Shown: positions 6,999 to 15,086, counted from the stretch's first letter. The stretch: 28,740 nucleotides of DNA from an uncultured Aquincola sp. (GCA_937883885.1 CAKZXL010000897.1:1-28740); one strand, 5' to 3'. Notes: generated by a model from the sequence alone, not told the origin. A program made the numbers and translations.

Positions 6999-7135
6999 CG
7001 CCTATACCCCGGGTATAGCGGAACACACCGCCTTCCGCCCGCAGCGGCCCTGATCCACACCGTGCTCCCCCGGCAGCATCCACTGAGCGCCATGGACGCC
7101 TATACCCCGGGTATAGCGCAACACGCAGCCTTCCG
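6999..7135 (+). promoter_or_regulatory. Paired 39-bp repeats with palindromic core upstream of the inrR-position gene
   Basis: Two direct repeats (6999-7037 and 7097-7135) match at 36 of 39 bases and are 98 bp apart. Each begins with the odd palindrome CTATACCCCGGGTATAG (7002-7018, 7100-7116). The first is also enclosed by GTGTTCC/GGAACAC. They lie in the 358-bp gap (6923-7280) corresponding to the bistable PinR promoter of ICEclc, so they are candidate operators for BisDC or ParB-type binding (parS). Nothing else recognisable fills this gap. Confidence 0.65.
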
Positions 7136-7280
7136 GTGCGGCATCGCAACGGTGCTTCCGAACGATGCGCGCGGCTGGCCGCTCCGACAAATCAGGCAAG
7201 CGGCGGGTTCGGTTTGATGACTGACGGCCTTCCGGCCAACCCGGATGCTGACGACTCATTCATCACCGAGAGTCGTCACC

Positions 7281-8069
7281 ATGGCCCAAGAGAACAATGC
7301 CACCGAATCCCTTCAGTTGAACCTGGGATCGCTGCGCAGCGCGATGTCCCTGACCCTGCACACCCACCATGCGTCCCGCATCTGGCATGGCCGCGCCCCG
7401 GCCGAAGGCAGGCCCGGCATCATCGGCCTCAACGGCTTTGTCTCCATCATGAACAAGCTCAAGCGCGGTGCCGAACAGGACGACCCCTATTCGGACTGGT
7501 GGATGCTGCGCATCGAGGACAAGCTATCCACCACCAAGGAACAGCTCCAGACCCTGCGTCAGCAAGTAGACCAGGCACTGGCCGGCGTGCCGCCTGCGTT
7601 GAGCCTGGGCGAGAACCTCAACGTCCAGCCGGTCAAGCTGCCGCTGTTCGTGTCCTCGCAGTTGGGCTTCATGGCGGTGTATCTGCTGGCGGACTACGAC
7701 GATCTTGCCCGACGTCTGATCCTGGCCCACCACACCGCGCTGATCGATCGCTCGACACTCGAACGCTGGCTCAACGACGGCGCGCACTCATTGCGCAGCC
7801 TGTTCTCGCTGGCGCAGCAGTACCGGTATTCCGGCACCACGCGCGACGACTTCGCGGCGAAGAATGCCGCAGCACGGGCGGCGCTGGAAAAGTACGGTGA
7901 ATTGCCCCAGGACGTGCTCGAAGGTACCCGGCGCAGCCGCTTCGCGCCGCCGATCGCACGCCGTGGCCTGCAGCAGCGCACCGCCCCCGAAACCGAACCA
8001 GCCAGCGAGCCGGATGCTGCGGCAGACCCCGCCGAAGCAGCCTCATCCGACGAGGGTGAGTCAGCATGA
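7281..8069 (+). CDS. TIGR03761-type ICE protein in the inrR position
   Basis: 262 aa, resembling the PFL_4669 family of integrating conjugative element proteins. The conserved part covers about residues 10-215 (LTLHTHHASRIWHGR, GLNGFVSIMNKLKRGAEQDDPYSDWWMLRIEDKL, then SLRSLFSLAQQYRYSG); the last 45 residues are Ala/Glu/Pro-rich and probably disordered. By gene order and spacing it sits where ICEclc has inrR, which raises integrase expression; I do not assign the symbol because I cannot compare sequences. The ATG at 7281 has only a weak site (GAGAG, 7269-7273), so expression may depend on the regulated gap upstream. It overlaps the next gene by 4 nt (ATGA). Confidence 0.8.
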   Translation: MAQENNATESLQLNLGSLRSAMSLTLHTHHASRIWHGRAPAEGRPGIIGLNGFVSIMNKLKRGAEQDDPYSDWWMLRIEDKLSTTKEQLQTLRQQVDQALAGVPPALSLGENLNVQPVKLPLFVSSQLGFMAVYLLADYDDLARRLILAHHTALIDRSTLERWLNDGAHSLRSLFSLAQQYRYSGTTRDDFAAKNAAARAALEKYGELPQDVLEGTRRSRFAPPIARRGLQQRTAPETEPASEPDAAADPAEAASSDEGESA

Positions 8070-8596
8070 CAGTACGCGAACCGAACCAACGCCGGCACTT
8101 CCAGCCCCTGGAACAGGCGGACTTCATCCAGTTGGAACAGGCGGGCTATCTAAAAGGCCTTTTAAGGGCTTTTAAGGGTAAAGGGGATCTCGAAGACTGG
8201 GTCAACCGGTGTCACGCGCTCAGGGATGAGTTGATTGACCTGGCGCAGCGGCGCGTGCTGGCGCAGGCGCGAGGCTATCCCTTCCGTCTGCTGTCCATTG
8301 AACTGGCCCAGCAGCGTACCGGCGCAGGCACGACCTTTCTGCGCTGGCGCAAGCACGACCGCTCGGCGATGGGCGTCGCCCTCTGGCAGGAGGTCATGGC
8401 CTCCACGGCCACGCCGGTGAATCTGCTGGAGGATCTGCTCGCGCTGGAACAGCAGCGCATCGCGTTGAACATGCAGATCAGTCTGCTGCATACCCTCGGC
8501 CGGCAGGCCCAGGACTGCGCCGGCAAGATGGCCCAGGCCGAGGACGCTTATCTGCGCCGGCTCAAATCCATTCCCGCCGCAATGCACGATCGGTGA
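8066..8596 (+). CDS. DUF3158 family ICE protein
   Basis: 176 aa with the DUF3158 hallmark LKGLLRAFKGKGDLEDW at about residues 30-46, followed by long helices (RDELIDLAQRRVLAQARGYPF, FLRWRKHDRSAMG) and a C-terminal helical region likely to form a coiled coil. The function is unknown; the family occurs between the TIGR03761-type gene and ssb in PFGI-1-class ICEs, as here. Translation is coupled to the upstream gene by the ATGA overlap, and ssb starts 73 nt downstream. The DNA for the hallmark contains AAAAGGCCTTTT, which the conserved protein sequence explains. Confidence 0.8.
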   Translation: MTVREPNQRRHFQPLEQADFIQLEQAGYLKGLLRAFKGKGDLEDWVNRCHALRDELIDLAQRRVLAQARGYPFRLLSIELAQQRTGAGTTFLRWRKHDRSAMGVALWQEVMASTATPVNLLEDLLALEQQRIALNMQISLLHTLGRQAQDCAGKMAQAEDAYLRRLKSIPAAMHDR

Positions 8597-8669
8597 TTGC
8601 GCCAGGCATCCCAGCACGCGCCCGGGGCCGGCTTGGCACGGGCATTTCAACCACCACGGAGATCACAAC

Positions 8670-9071
8670 ATGAGCACGCATTTTTCTGGAGAAGGCAACA
8701 TCGGCTCGCCGCCCGAGTACCGCGAGTTCCCGAATGGCAACGACGAACCCAGTCGCCTGCTGCGCCTGAACGTCTATTTCGACAACCCGGTGCCCAAGAA
8801 GGACGGCACCTTCGAGGACCGTGGTGGCTTCTGGGCGCCGGTCGAAATCTGGCACCGCGATGCCGAGCACTGGAAGGATCTGTACCAGAAAGGCATGCGC
8901 GTTCTGGTCATCGGCCGCATGGAGCGCGAACCCTGGGAGGACAAGGATGAGAAGCCGCGCGAGACCTGGCAGATCAATGCGCGCAGCGTCGGCATCCTGC
9001 CGTACCGGATCGAGTCGGTCACGCTCAGCCCGAAGCCGACATCAGCGGAGCAGCCGCCACCGTCGGAGTAG
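8670..9071 (+). CDS. ssb: ICE single-stranded DNA-binding protein
   Basis: 133 aa, OB-fold SSB of the ICE type. The strand pattern SRLLRLNVYFDNPVP, GGFWAPVEIWHRDAEHW and GMRVLVIGRMEREPWEDKD follows the OB fold. The C-terminus ends in PPPSE rather than the acidic DDDIPF tip of chromosomal SSB, so recruitment of host repair proteins by that tail is doubtful. It should coat the single strand made during transfer or replication of the element. CGGAGAT (8657-8663) precedes the ATG. It lies between DUF3158 and topB, as expected in this class. Confidence 0.9.
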   Translation: MSTHFSGEGNIGSPPEYREFPNGNDEPSRLLRLNVYFDNPVPKKDGTFEDRGGFWAPVEIWHRDAEHWKDLYQKGMRVLVIGRMEREPWEDKDEKPRETWQINARSVGILPYRIESVTLSPKPTSAEQPPPSE

Positions 9072-9345
9072 GCGCATCTCCAGGGGCGAGCCTACCGAGG
9101 CTCGCTCCGTCTTCCTGTCTTCGGGAAGCGAGGTTCCACCAACATCCACCGCGTTTTCGCGCGCCCAGCGCAAGAAGCTCCAGTACACATCAACACTTCG
9201 CACGCCCAACGCCCCCGGTCGGATATGCCGCCGTTTCCGTGATCAAAGCGGGTGCCTGCACATTCCTCTTGTTTGCGGTGAGGTTCGCAACATCCAGACA
9301 TGCTGCTGCCCAGATACATCGGCAATGTGATTTGGATGGACAGGC
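9072..9345. other. ssb-topB spacer with a hairpin
   Basis: This 274-bp gap has one clear hairpin right after ssb: GCGAGCCT (9086-9093) and AGGCTCGC (9098-9105) around 4 nt. It has no T-run, so it is a poor terminator but may protect the ssb transcript 3' end. The rest shows no gene or repeat that I recognise. Confidence 0.5.
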
Positions 9346-11355
9346 ATGCGGCTATTTCTCTGCGAAAAACCTTCGCAAGGCAAGGACATCGGGCGCCTGT
9401 TGGGCGCAAGGCAGCGCGGCAATGGTTGCCTCAACGGCCCCGGCGTTGTCGTGACGTGGTGCATTGGCCACCTTGTCGAAGCCGCGCCGCCGGAAGCCTA
9501 TGACGAACAGCTCAAGCGCTGGACGATCGAGCAACTTCCCATTATTCCCCAGCACTGGCGGGTTGAGGTCAAACCCAAGACCGCAGCGCAATTCAAGGTC
9601 GTCAAAGACCTTCTGAGCAAGGCGACCGGACTGGTCATCGCCACCGACGCCGATCGCGAAGGCGAACTGATTGCGCGCGAGATCATCGATCTCTGTGGCT
9701 ATCGCGGCCCCATTCAACGGCTGTGGTTGTCAGCACTGAACGACGCCTCGATCCATGCCGCGCTCGGCAAGCTGAAGCCTTCGGGCGACACGCTGCCCAT
9801 GTATCACTCGGCGCTGGCGCGCTCCAGAGCGGACTGGCTGGTGGGGATGAACCTGAGCCGCCTGTTCACCCTCCTGGGGCGCCGGGCCGGCTATGACGGC
9901 GTGCTGTCGGTCGGACGCGTGCAGACCCCCACGCTCAGACTGGTGGTCGATCGCGATCGTGAAATCGCGGCCTTCGTCTCCGTCCCGTTCTGGTCCATCG
10001 AAGTGGCGCTGTCCTGCACAGGCCAGACATTCACCGCGCAGTGGCTGCCGCCATCGGCCAGTACCGACGATGCAGGCCGTTGCCTGCAGGAGCCTGTTGC
10101 GCAGCAGGCGGTGCAGCGCATCCGCGCCGCTGGCGCTGCTCAGATGGTATCGGTCGAGACCGAACGCATGCGCGAAGGCGCGCCATTGCCGTTTGATCTC
10201 GGCACCTTGCAGGAAGTGTGTTCCAAGCAGTTCGGCCTCGATGTCCAGGAGACGCTAGAGATCGCCCAATCCCTGTACGAGACGCACAAGGCCACCACCT
10301 ATCCACGTAGCGACTCCGGCTATCTTCCCGAAAGCATGCATGCCGAAGCGCCCACGGTGCTCGACAGTCTGCTCAAGACCGATCCGAGCCTGCGCCCGAT
10401 CATCGACCAGCTCGACCGCACCCAGCACTCGCGCGCCTGGAACGACGCCAAGGTATCGGCCCACCACGGCATCATCCCCACGCTCGAACCCGCCAACCTG
10501 TCGGCGATGAGCGAGAAGGAACTGGCCGTCTACCGCCTGATCCGCGCCCACTACCTGGCGCAATTTCTTCCGCCGCACGAGTTCGACCGCACGACAGCAA
10601 GGTTCTCTTGCGGCGACCAGACATTGCAGGCCGTGGGCAAGCACGTAGTCGTGCCGGGTTGGCGCCTGGTACTGGCCGAGCCGCAACCCGACGATGCCGG
10701 CGATGACGCCGCACCCCGCAGCCAGGTGCTGCCAGCGCTACACCAAGGGCTGGCGTGCCAGGTGGCTGGGGTCGATCTGAAGGCGCTCAAGACGCTGCCG
10801 CCGCGCCCGTACACCCAAGGTGAGTTGGTCAAGGCGATGAAAAGCGTCGCCAAACTGGTGTCAGACCCACGCCTGAAACAGAAGCTGAAAGATTCCGTGG
10901 GCATCGGCACCGAAGCGACCCGCGCCAATATCATCGGCGGCCTGCTGAACCGTGGCTACCTGATCAAGAAAGGACGGGCCATCCGCGCCTCGGATGCCGC
11001 CTTCACGCTCATCGACACCGTGCCCGCCGCGATCGCCGATCCCGGCACAACCGCGGTGTGGGAACAGGCGCTCGACATGATCGAAACCGGACAGCTCGCG
11101 CTCGATACCTTCATCGACAAGCAGGCGGCCTGGGTCACGCAGTTGATTGCGCAGTACCGTGGCACCTCGCTGTCCATCAAGATTCCCGAGGGGCCAGCAT
11201 GCCCGCAGTGTGGCGGTGCCACGCGCCAGCGCAGCGGCAAGAGCGGTCCATTCTGGTCCTGCGCGAAATACCCCGACTGCAAGGGAACGCTGCCCATCGA
11301 ATCGGGCAAGCGTGCCGCGCCGCGCAAGCGCCGCGGTGGCCCGAAGGCCTCCTGA
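9346..11355 (+). CDS. topB: DNA topoisomerase III (ICE-encoded)
   Basis: 669 aa, type IA topoisomerase close in length to E. coli TopB (653 aa). The Toprim domain opens with LFLCEKPSQGKDIGRLLG and holds the acidic TDADREGE near residues 98-105. ALARSRADWLVGMNLSRLFT and SVGRVQTPTLRLVVDRDREI are family blocks, and the catalytic Tyr is at about 319 in TTYPRSDSGYLP. A C-terminal zinc ribbon starts with CPQC at 619-622 and ends with CAKYPDCKG. It passes one strand through a break in another and would resolve replicating or transferring ICE DNA together with SSB. The ATG at 9346 has a weak ribosome binding site; start choice is supported by the family's usual N-terminus. Confidence 0.95.
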   Translation: MRLFLCEKPSQGKDIGRLLGARQRGNGCLNGPGVVVTWCIGHLVEAAPPEAYDEQLKRWTIEQLPIIPQHWRVEVKPKTAAQFKVVKDLLSKATGLVIATDADREGELIAREIIDLCGYRGPIQRLWLSALNDASIHAALGKLKPSGDTLPMYHSALARSRADWLVGMNLSRLFTLLGRRAGYDGVLSVGRVQTPTLRLVVDRDREIAAFVSVPFWSIEVALSCTGQTFTAQWLPPSASTDDAGRCLQEPVAQQAVQRIRAAGAAQMVSVETERMREGAPLPFDLGTLQEVCSKQFGLDVQETLEIAQSLYETHKATTYPRSDSGYLPESMHAEAPTVLDSLLKTDPSLRPIIDQLDRTQHSRAWNDAKVSAHHGIIPTLEPANLSAMSEKELAVYRLIRAHYLAQFLPPHEFDRTTARFSCGDQTLQAVGKHVVVPGWRLVLAEPQPDDAGDDAAPRSQVLPALHQGLACQVAGVDLKALKTLPPRPYTQGELVKAMKSVAKLVSDPRLKQKLKDSVGIGTEATRANIIGGLLNRGYLIKKGRAIRASDAAFTLIDTVPAAIADPGTTAVWEQALDMIETGQLALDTFIDKQAAWVTQLIAQYRGTSLSIKIPEGPACPQCGGATRQRSGKSGPFWSCAKYPDCKGTLPIESGKRAAPRKRRGGPKAS

Positions 11356-11460
11356 AAGACAGAGAACCCGTCGTCGCGTTGACCTCCCCCGGCAACGTGA
11401 CCACCGCCCCGCAGCCCTGCGAGGCTCCCAGCACGCGATACCTTCTGTTGCGGTGTGCGC

Positions 11461-11491
11461 GCCCCTTGCGAGGGGCGAGAAGGCCTTTTTT
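11461..11491 (+). terminator. Weak terminator downstream of topB
   Basis: GCCCCT (11461-11466) pairs with AGGGGC (11471-11476) around TGCG; a T-run follows at 11486-11491 after a 9-nt interval. The interval weakens the case, but it is the first such structure after topB. Confidence 0.4.
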
Positions 11492-11544
11492 CCTCGAATC
11501 ACGCACCGCGTATTCCCTCGATCAGTAACAGTCCCGCCCGCTGC

Positions 11545-11600
11545 GAAGGGTCTCCTGATGCCTTGCCTGCCATGGGGGTCGAGGCATCAGGAGACCCTTC
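11545..11600. repeat. Perfect 19-bp inverted repeat
   Basis: The segment 11545-11563 is the exact inverse complement of 11582-11600 (arms begin GAAGGGTCTCCTGATGCC), separated by 18 bp. It lies in non-coding DNA between topB and the methyltransferase remnant. There is no T-run, so it is unlikely to be a simple terminator. It could be a recombinase or regulator site, a transposon scar or an RNA-stabilising hairpin. Confidence 0.7.
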
Positions 11601-11781
11601 AGGGTTGGCGGTATTCGACACCGGCGCCCACCGGTGAAAAGAACGGGCTCCCTTTGTGCGCGGATGTGCGCCAGACGATGCCGGCCCCAACCACGACAAG
11701 GGCCGGGTGAATGCTGAGACAGCGAACGGTTCCACCGACGACCGCAACCTGAACCAGTACACGGGTGGTTTCCTCCTCCAA

Positions 11782-11811
11782 GCCGAAGGCGGCCAGCCTT
11801 CGGCGTGTTTT
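11782..11811 (+). terminator. Probable intrinsic terminator
   Basis: GCCGAAGGC (11782-11790) and GCCTTCGGC (11796-11804) form a perfect 9-bp stem around GGCCA, followed by GTGTTTTCTC. It separates the topB region from the methyltransferase remnant. Its presence just before that fragment shows that the fragment is no longer part of a read-through gene. Confidence 0.6.
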
Positions 11812-11891
11812 CTCCTGCGCATCCGCCATGACGACCCGGCAATTCTGCCTCGGTCACACGAACAGGAGACACCCGAACGAATCCTCAACCA

Positions 11892-12018
11892 CAAGCCGGC
11901 CGCCGAGGCGCCGCGCTACAAGGCGATTGGCAATTCGATGGCGGTGCCGTGCATGGCCTGGCTGGGCCGGCGCCTGCTGCAGACTCTGGACAACGCGGGG
12001 CGCACGACTGCGCATTGA
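11892..12018 (+). pseudogene. C-terminal remnant of a DNA cytosine methyltransferase
   Basis: The reading frame ending at 12018 closes with KPAAEAPRYKAIGNSMAV followed by PCMAWLGRRL. RYKA-GNSMAV is the highly conserved last motif (motif X) of phage/ICE-type C5 cytosine methyltransferases. Upstream in the same frame no motif I, PC or ENV motif is present, and a terminator hairpin lies at 11782-11811, so roughly the first 90% of the gene is missing. A methyltransferase gene probably stood between topB and the GHKL ATPase gene and was deleted. The fragment has no start of its own that I trust. Confidence 0.75.
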
Positions 12019-12062
12019 TCAGCGACACCACGCAACGGCAGGCGCATTGTCGGGCCTGCATC

Positions 12063-12162
12063 GCTGATTCGTCAGCCGTTGCCAGCAGCCAGGGTCGTGC
12101 AGGCTGCGTCGCGGACCCTCCGCGCCGACCGTCCTTGTCCGCATCGCATCGTGCCGCGGACA
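12063..12162 (+). ncRNA. Structured leader copy 1 (upstream of GHKL ATPase)
   Basis: Four consecutive hairpins: S1 GCTGA/TCAGC (12063-12067/12072-12076), S2 GCAGCC/GGCTGC (12085-12090/12102-12107), S3 CGCGGA/TCCGCG (12110-12115/12119-12124) and S4 TGTCCGC/GCGGACA (12136-12142/12156-12162). The S4 loop of 13 nt contains CGCATC. Copies at 14065, 14957 and 19437 share the order and loops but differ in paired bases. The gene start is 147 nt further on. Confidence 0.65.
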
Positions 12163-12308
12163 CGCGCCCATTCCGGGCGTCGATGCTGCTTCTCCCTCGG
12201 GCCGACCGGCCCATTCCCCTTCCCACCGGCATCCGCCTGTTCAGTGCCCCGTCGCACCGGGCAGCGCTGTGCCTGTCCGGTGCAAACCATTATCCAAGGA
12301 GTCATCTC

Positions 12309-13901
12309 ATGAGAACCCTTCGTCTCAAGACCAACCAGCACAGCCTCATCGCCAATCTGCGCCATGCGTTCAACCAGGGCTCGATGCTGGGCGAACTGTT
12401 ACAGAACGCCCGCCGCGCCCAGGCCAGCGCGATCCACATCACGGTGAACCAGGACAGCCTGACCATCACCGACGATGGCATCGGCATTAGCGACCTGCAG
12501 ACCTTGATCTTCATCGCCGAATCCGGCTGGGACAAGCAACTCAAGGCGCGCGAGAACGCCTTCGGCCTCGGTGTGCTCTCGACCTTGTACTTCGCCAAGA
12601 CTCTGACGGTGCATTCGCGCGACAAACTGTTCAGCGCGCGAACCGCCGAGATCATTGCCGGCGAGCCGATCGAGGAAGACATCGCAGGCTCCCATCTGGA
12701 GGGCACCGCCATCCACCTCGAAGGCGTCAAGCCGGTGCAGGCCGGGCAGGATCTGCCCACCTGGGTGGAGCACGAGCTCCAGCGTCTGTGCGAAGCCTTT
12801 CCGGTGCCGGTCTGGCTCAACGGCGCTGAAGTGCCACGCCCGTTGGCGAAGCCCGATCTGCACTGGCGCGAGACGTCCATGGGCAAGGTCTTGATCAATC
12901 TGTCCGGTACGCGCACGCAGTGGCGCTGCTTTCTTCAGGGACTGCCCATCGGCGGACGACCTATCGACAGGCTGCCCACGAGCCAGGAACGCCAGGTCGT
13001 CCTGCTGCCTGACAACACGCTGGCGAAGCTCCCGGATCGGCAGCACCTGCTGAACGAGACGGAAGATCATCCACGTATCCAGGCTGCGGTCGATCAGGCC
13101 TACCGCGAGGCACTGATCGAGAAGAAGCAGGCGCTTGCCGCCAGCGACTTCGTCACGCACTACGCGCATGTCTGCCTCAACTCGTCGAACGCCGATCTGC
13201 TCAACGACGTGCCCTTCGTTCCTCTGTCCTGGTTCCGGGACTGGGACGAAGAGCCGGCCGGCTATCGTCAATACTGGCGGCGTTATCTGGGCGGAAATGG
13301 CGTGATCGCCCAACAGGCCCTGGAAGTGCTTGGTGTCTGGCAGATCGAGCCCGACGACGAAACCGCGCCGACCGCCGAGATCTACCTGGAAGCGGCCAAA
13401 GCGTATGTACTCGACGAGCCCGGTCTGGATGACGGCCACTGGCTCAAGCGTCTGATCAAGGTCGTCAGCCCTGAGCAGGTGCGCATCAGAACCGGCACCA
13501 CCTTGCATCGAGAGGTCAATCCCGGACTTGCCGACTACGAGGTGGAGCTGGAATTGGTCGATACCCTGCATGTCGGGCTGGAGGGCCATCTCGGGACGGT
13601 GGAGTACGCAGTGGAGGCCGTGCGCAAGGGATACACGCTCTACCTGACCCCCTCGGCGGGGGCCAGAACCGGGCTGGTCTGCGACTATGTGTTCGACGAT
13701 CGCTACGGTGAGGATCGTGAAGACGAGGACGCACTCCTGATCGAAACCTTCATCGCCGTAGGCTGCTCGTCATCAGCCGATCGCGTGGTCCAGGCGCTGC
13801 TGCCGTACGCGCTGCGCCATGGCGTGCAACCCAAGCTGGCCGGCGCCACCGTGCGCCTGGTCTTCGATGACACCGGCAAATTGCAGGCGGTCACTGCCTG
13901 A
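12309..13901 (+). CDS. GHKL ATPase (Hsp90/histidine-kinase-like ATP-binding protein)
   Basis: 530 aa. The N-terminal ~200 residues are a GHKL ATP-binding domain: N-box ELLQNARRA at 29-37 (E29, N33), G1 box DDGIGI at 55-60, and G2 box FGLGVLSTLYF at 85-95. This fold is shared by Hsp90, MutL, gyrase B and MORC-type proteins. There is no His-containing dimerisation domain, so it is not a histidine kinase. The remaining 330 residues match nothing I know; the family recurs in PFGI-1-class ICEs without assigned function. AAGGAG (12296-12301) sits 7 nt before the ATG. It stands alone between a structured leader and a strong terminator, so it is probably a single-gene unit. An ATP-driven clamp on DNA or protein would suit the fold but is inference. 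Confidence 0.88.
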   Translation: MRTLRLKTNQHSLIANLRHAFNQGSMLGELLQNARRAQASAIHITVNQDSLTITDDGIGISDLQTLIFIAESGWDKQLKARENAFGLGVLSTLYFAKTLTVHSRDKLFSARTAEIIAGEPIEEDIAGSHLEGTAIHLEGVKPVQAGQDLPTWVEHELQRLCEAFPVPVWLNGAEVPRPLAKPDLHWRETSMGKVLINLSGTRTQWRCFLQGLPIGGRPIDRLPTSQERQVVLLPDNTLAKLPDRQHLLNETEDHPRIQAAVDQAYREALIEKKQALAASDFVTHYAHVCLNSSNADLLNDVPFVPLSWFRDWDEEPAGYRQYWRRYLGGNGVIAQQALEVLGVWQIEPDDETAPTAEIYLEAAKAYVLDEPGLDDGHWLKRLIKVVSPEQVRIRTGTTLHREVNPGLADYEVELELVDTLHVGLEGHLGTVEYAVEAVRKGYTLYLTPSAGARTGLVCDYVFDDRYGEDREDEDALLIETFIAVGCSSSADRVVQALLPYALRHGVQPKLAGATVRLVFDDTGKLQAVTA

Positions 13902-13918
13902 TCGGTGCCATCTCTCCA

Positions 13919-13944
13919 CGCCCCCGATTTCGGGGGCGTTTTTT
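13919..13944 (+). terminator. Strong intrinsic terminator after the GHKL gene
   Basis: CGCCCCCGA/TCGGGGGCG (13919-13938) with a 2-nt loop, followed by six T (13939-13944), 17 nt after the stop codon. Confidence 0.93.
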
Positions 13945-14064
13945 CTTCTTGTGGGCCGACGAAAAACCGGTTCTCGCTACCGGGTGCGGGCGAATCCGGC
14001 TGTGCTGATTTCCCGTTTCCGGATGACGCGGACAGTACCAGAACCGATGCTGGCATCCGCTGTT

Positions 14065-14162
14065 GCCGACATTGTCGGCTTCGCCAGCAGCCAGGGTTTC
14101 AGGCTGCCGTGGAGCTTGCTCCATGCCACCCGCCAGTTCGCCGTCGCATCGCTCGGGCGAAC
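14065..14162 (+). ncRNA. Structured leader copy 2
   Basis: Stems: S1 GCCGAC/GTCGGC (14065-14070/14074-14079), S2 GCAGCC/GGCTGC (14087-14092/14102-14107), S3 TGGAGC/GCTCCA (14110-14115/14118-14123) and S4 GTTCGCC/GGCGAAC (14136-14142/14156-14162) with a 13-nt loop containing CGCATC. Compared with copies 1 and 3, S1 swaps T-A for C-G and S4 swaps C-G for T-A with both partners changed. It lies 120 nt after a terminator and 100 nt before the next start codon. Confidence 0.65.
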
Positions 14163-14262
14163 GCTGCCCATGCGGGCATCGATGCCTCTTTCTCCAACCT
14201 ACGGGATGAGCGCTTCGTCCCGCAGGGGCGTGGCGTTTCCCGACTGATCTCAAGGAATGTCC

Positions 14263-14826
14263 ATGGAAACCATCATCACGCAAGACCGCATCACCCTGAA
14301 ACACCTCAAGGTCGCGGATTTCGCCAGCGAAGAGACGCTGTGCTTCACTGCCACCGTCCTGTTCGATGGCGTTGCCATTGCCGATGCCCGCAACGACGGG
14401 CACGGCGGTTCCACCTTCATCCGCGCACTCGGCGGTCAGGCTGCACGGCTGGCCGAGGCCGAAGCCTTCGCCAGGAGCCTGCCCCCCGACATGCTGAAAG
14501 GTGGCATCTCCGGCGAGGACGACGACCCGCTGGTCATCGACATCACGCTCGACTACCTGGTCGATCATCTGGCTGAAGCACAGCATGCCGAGCGCAAGCT
14601 GCGCACCGCCTACACCCGCGACATCGCCAACAAGGTGCTGTTCATCAGGGACGGCAAGCTGCTGTTCCTGAAAGGCATCAAGCTCAAGGCCATCGCCGAC
14701 CGCGCCGGGTACTTCGCGGCGCTGCGCGCACGGCAGGAAACACCCATCGTCATTCTGGCCGAGCTGCCACCAGACGAGGCTTTCGCCTTGTGGAAGCAGC
14801 ATGTCCTGGGCGGCGAATCGTCCTGA
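14263..14826 (+). CDS. Conserved ICE protein of unknown function (187 aa)
   Basis: I do not recognise the family. It is a soluble protein without signal peptide or membrane segments. The N-terminal half looks like mixed strands and helices (ITLKHLKVADFASEETLCF, ATVLFDGVAIADARNDGHGG), the middle is acidic (GEDDDPLVID), and the C-terminal part is basic then helical (LLFLKGIKLKAIADR, PPDEAFALWKQHVLG). The ATG at 14263 is chosen because AAGGA (14252-14256) lies 6 nt upstream; an in-frame ATG at 14257 touches that site. It has its own structured leader and its own terminator, so it is a single-gene unit in the conserved accessory block between topB and the DUF3577 gene. Confidence 0.85.
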   Translation: METIITQDRITLKHLKVADFASEETLCFTATVLFDGVAIADARNDGHGGSTFIRALGGQAARLAEAEAFARSLPPDMLKGGISGEDDDPLVIDITLDYLVDHLAEAQHAERKLRTAYTRDIANKVLFIRDGKLLFLKGIKLKAIADRAGYFAALRARQETPIVILAELPPDEAFALWKQHVLGGESS

Positions 14827-14853
14827 TCCCCAAGGCTTCCCGAGCCTCCACAG

Positions 14854-14876
14854 CCCCGCGATTGCGGGGTTTTTTT
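14854..14876 (+). terminator. Intrinsic terminator
   Basis: CCCCGC/GCGGGG (14854-14859/14864-14869) around GATT, then seven T (14870-14876), 28 nt after the preceding stop codon. Confidence 0.93.
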
Positions 14877-14956
14877 CGTCCATCAATCGGGACGCCTCGG
14901 ATTCCCATTTGCGCATGACGCCGGCGCGGCGCTGGCTGAATCTGCCTGCATGTGTC

Positions 14957-15060
14957 GCTGACCTGGTCAGCACCATGCCAGCAGCCAGGGTTTCAGGCTG
15001 CCGCGGGATTTCCCTCCCGTGCGACCCACACCAGTCCGCCATCGCATCGAGTCCGCGGAC
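14957..15060 (+). ncRNA. Structured leader copy 3
   Basis: Stems: S1 GCTGAC/GTCAGC (14957-14962/14966-14971), S2 GCAGCC/GGCTGC (14981-14986/14996-15001, loop AGGGTTTCA identical to copy 2), S3 GCGGGA/TCCCGT (15003-15008/15015-15020) and S4 GTCCGC/GCGGAC (15034-15039/15055-15060) with a 15-nt loop containing CGCATC. It lies 80 nt after a terminator and heads the five-gene unit 15159-17974. Confidence 0.65.
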
Positions 15061-15086
15061 GCGCGCCTTCATGGTGCCGATGCCGA

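Noticed and set aside
6883..7259. Minus-strand frames across the gap before the inrR-position gene
   Set aside because: Their repeated residues simply translate the two 39-bp DNA repeats; no start site or family.
8109..8175. AAAAGGCCTTTT palindrome, TTTTAAGGG repeats and a repeated TGGAACAGGCGG in the DUF3158 gene
   Set aside because: They fall in the codons for a conserved protein segment (LEQA repeats and LKGLLRAFKGKG), which explains them without a DNA function.
11147..11894. Several overlapping frames on both strands downstream of topB
   Set aside because: They run across hairpins and the inverted repeat, and lack ribosome binding sites; only the C-terminal methyltransferase residues are credible.
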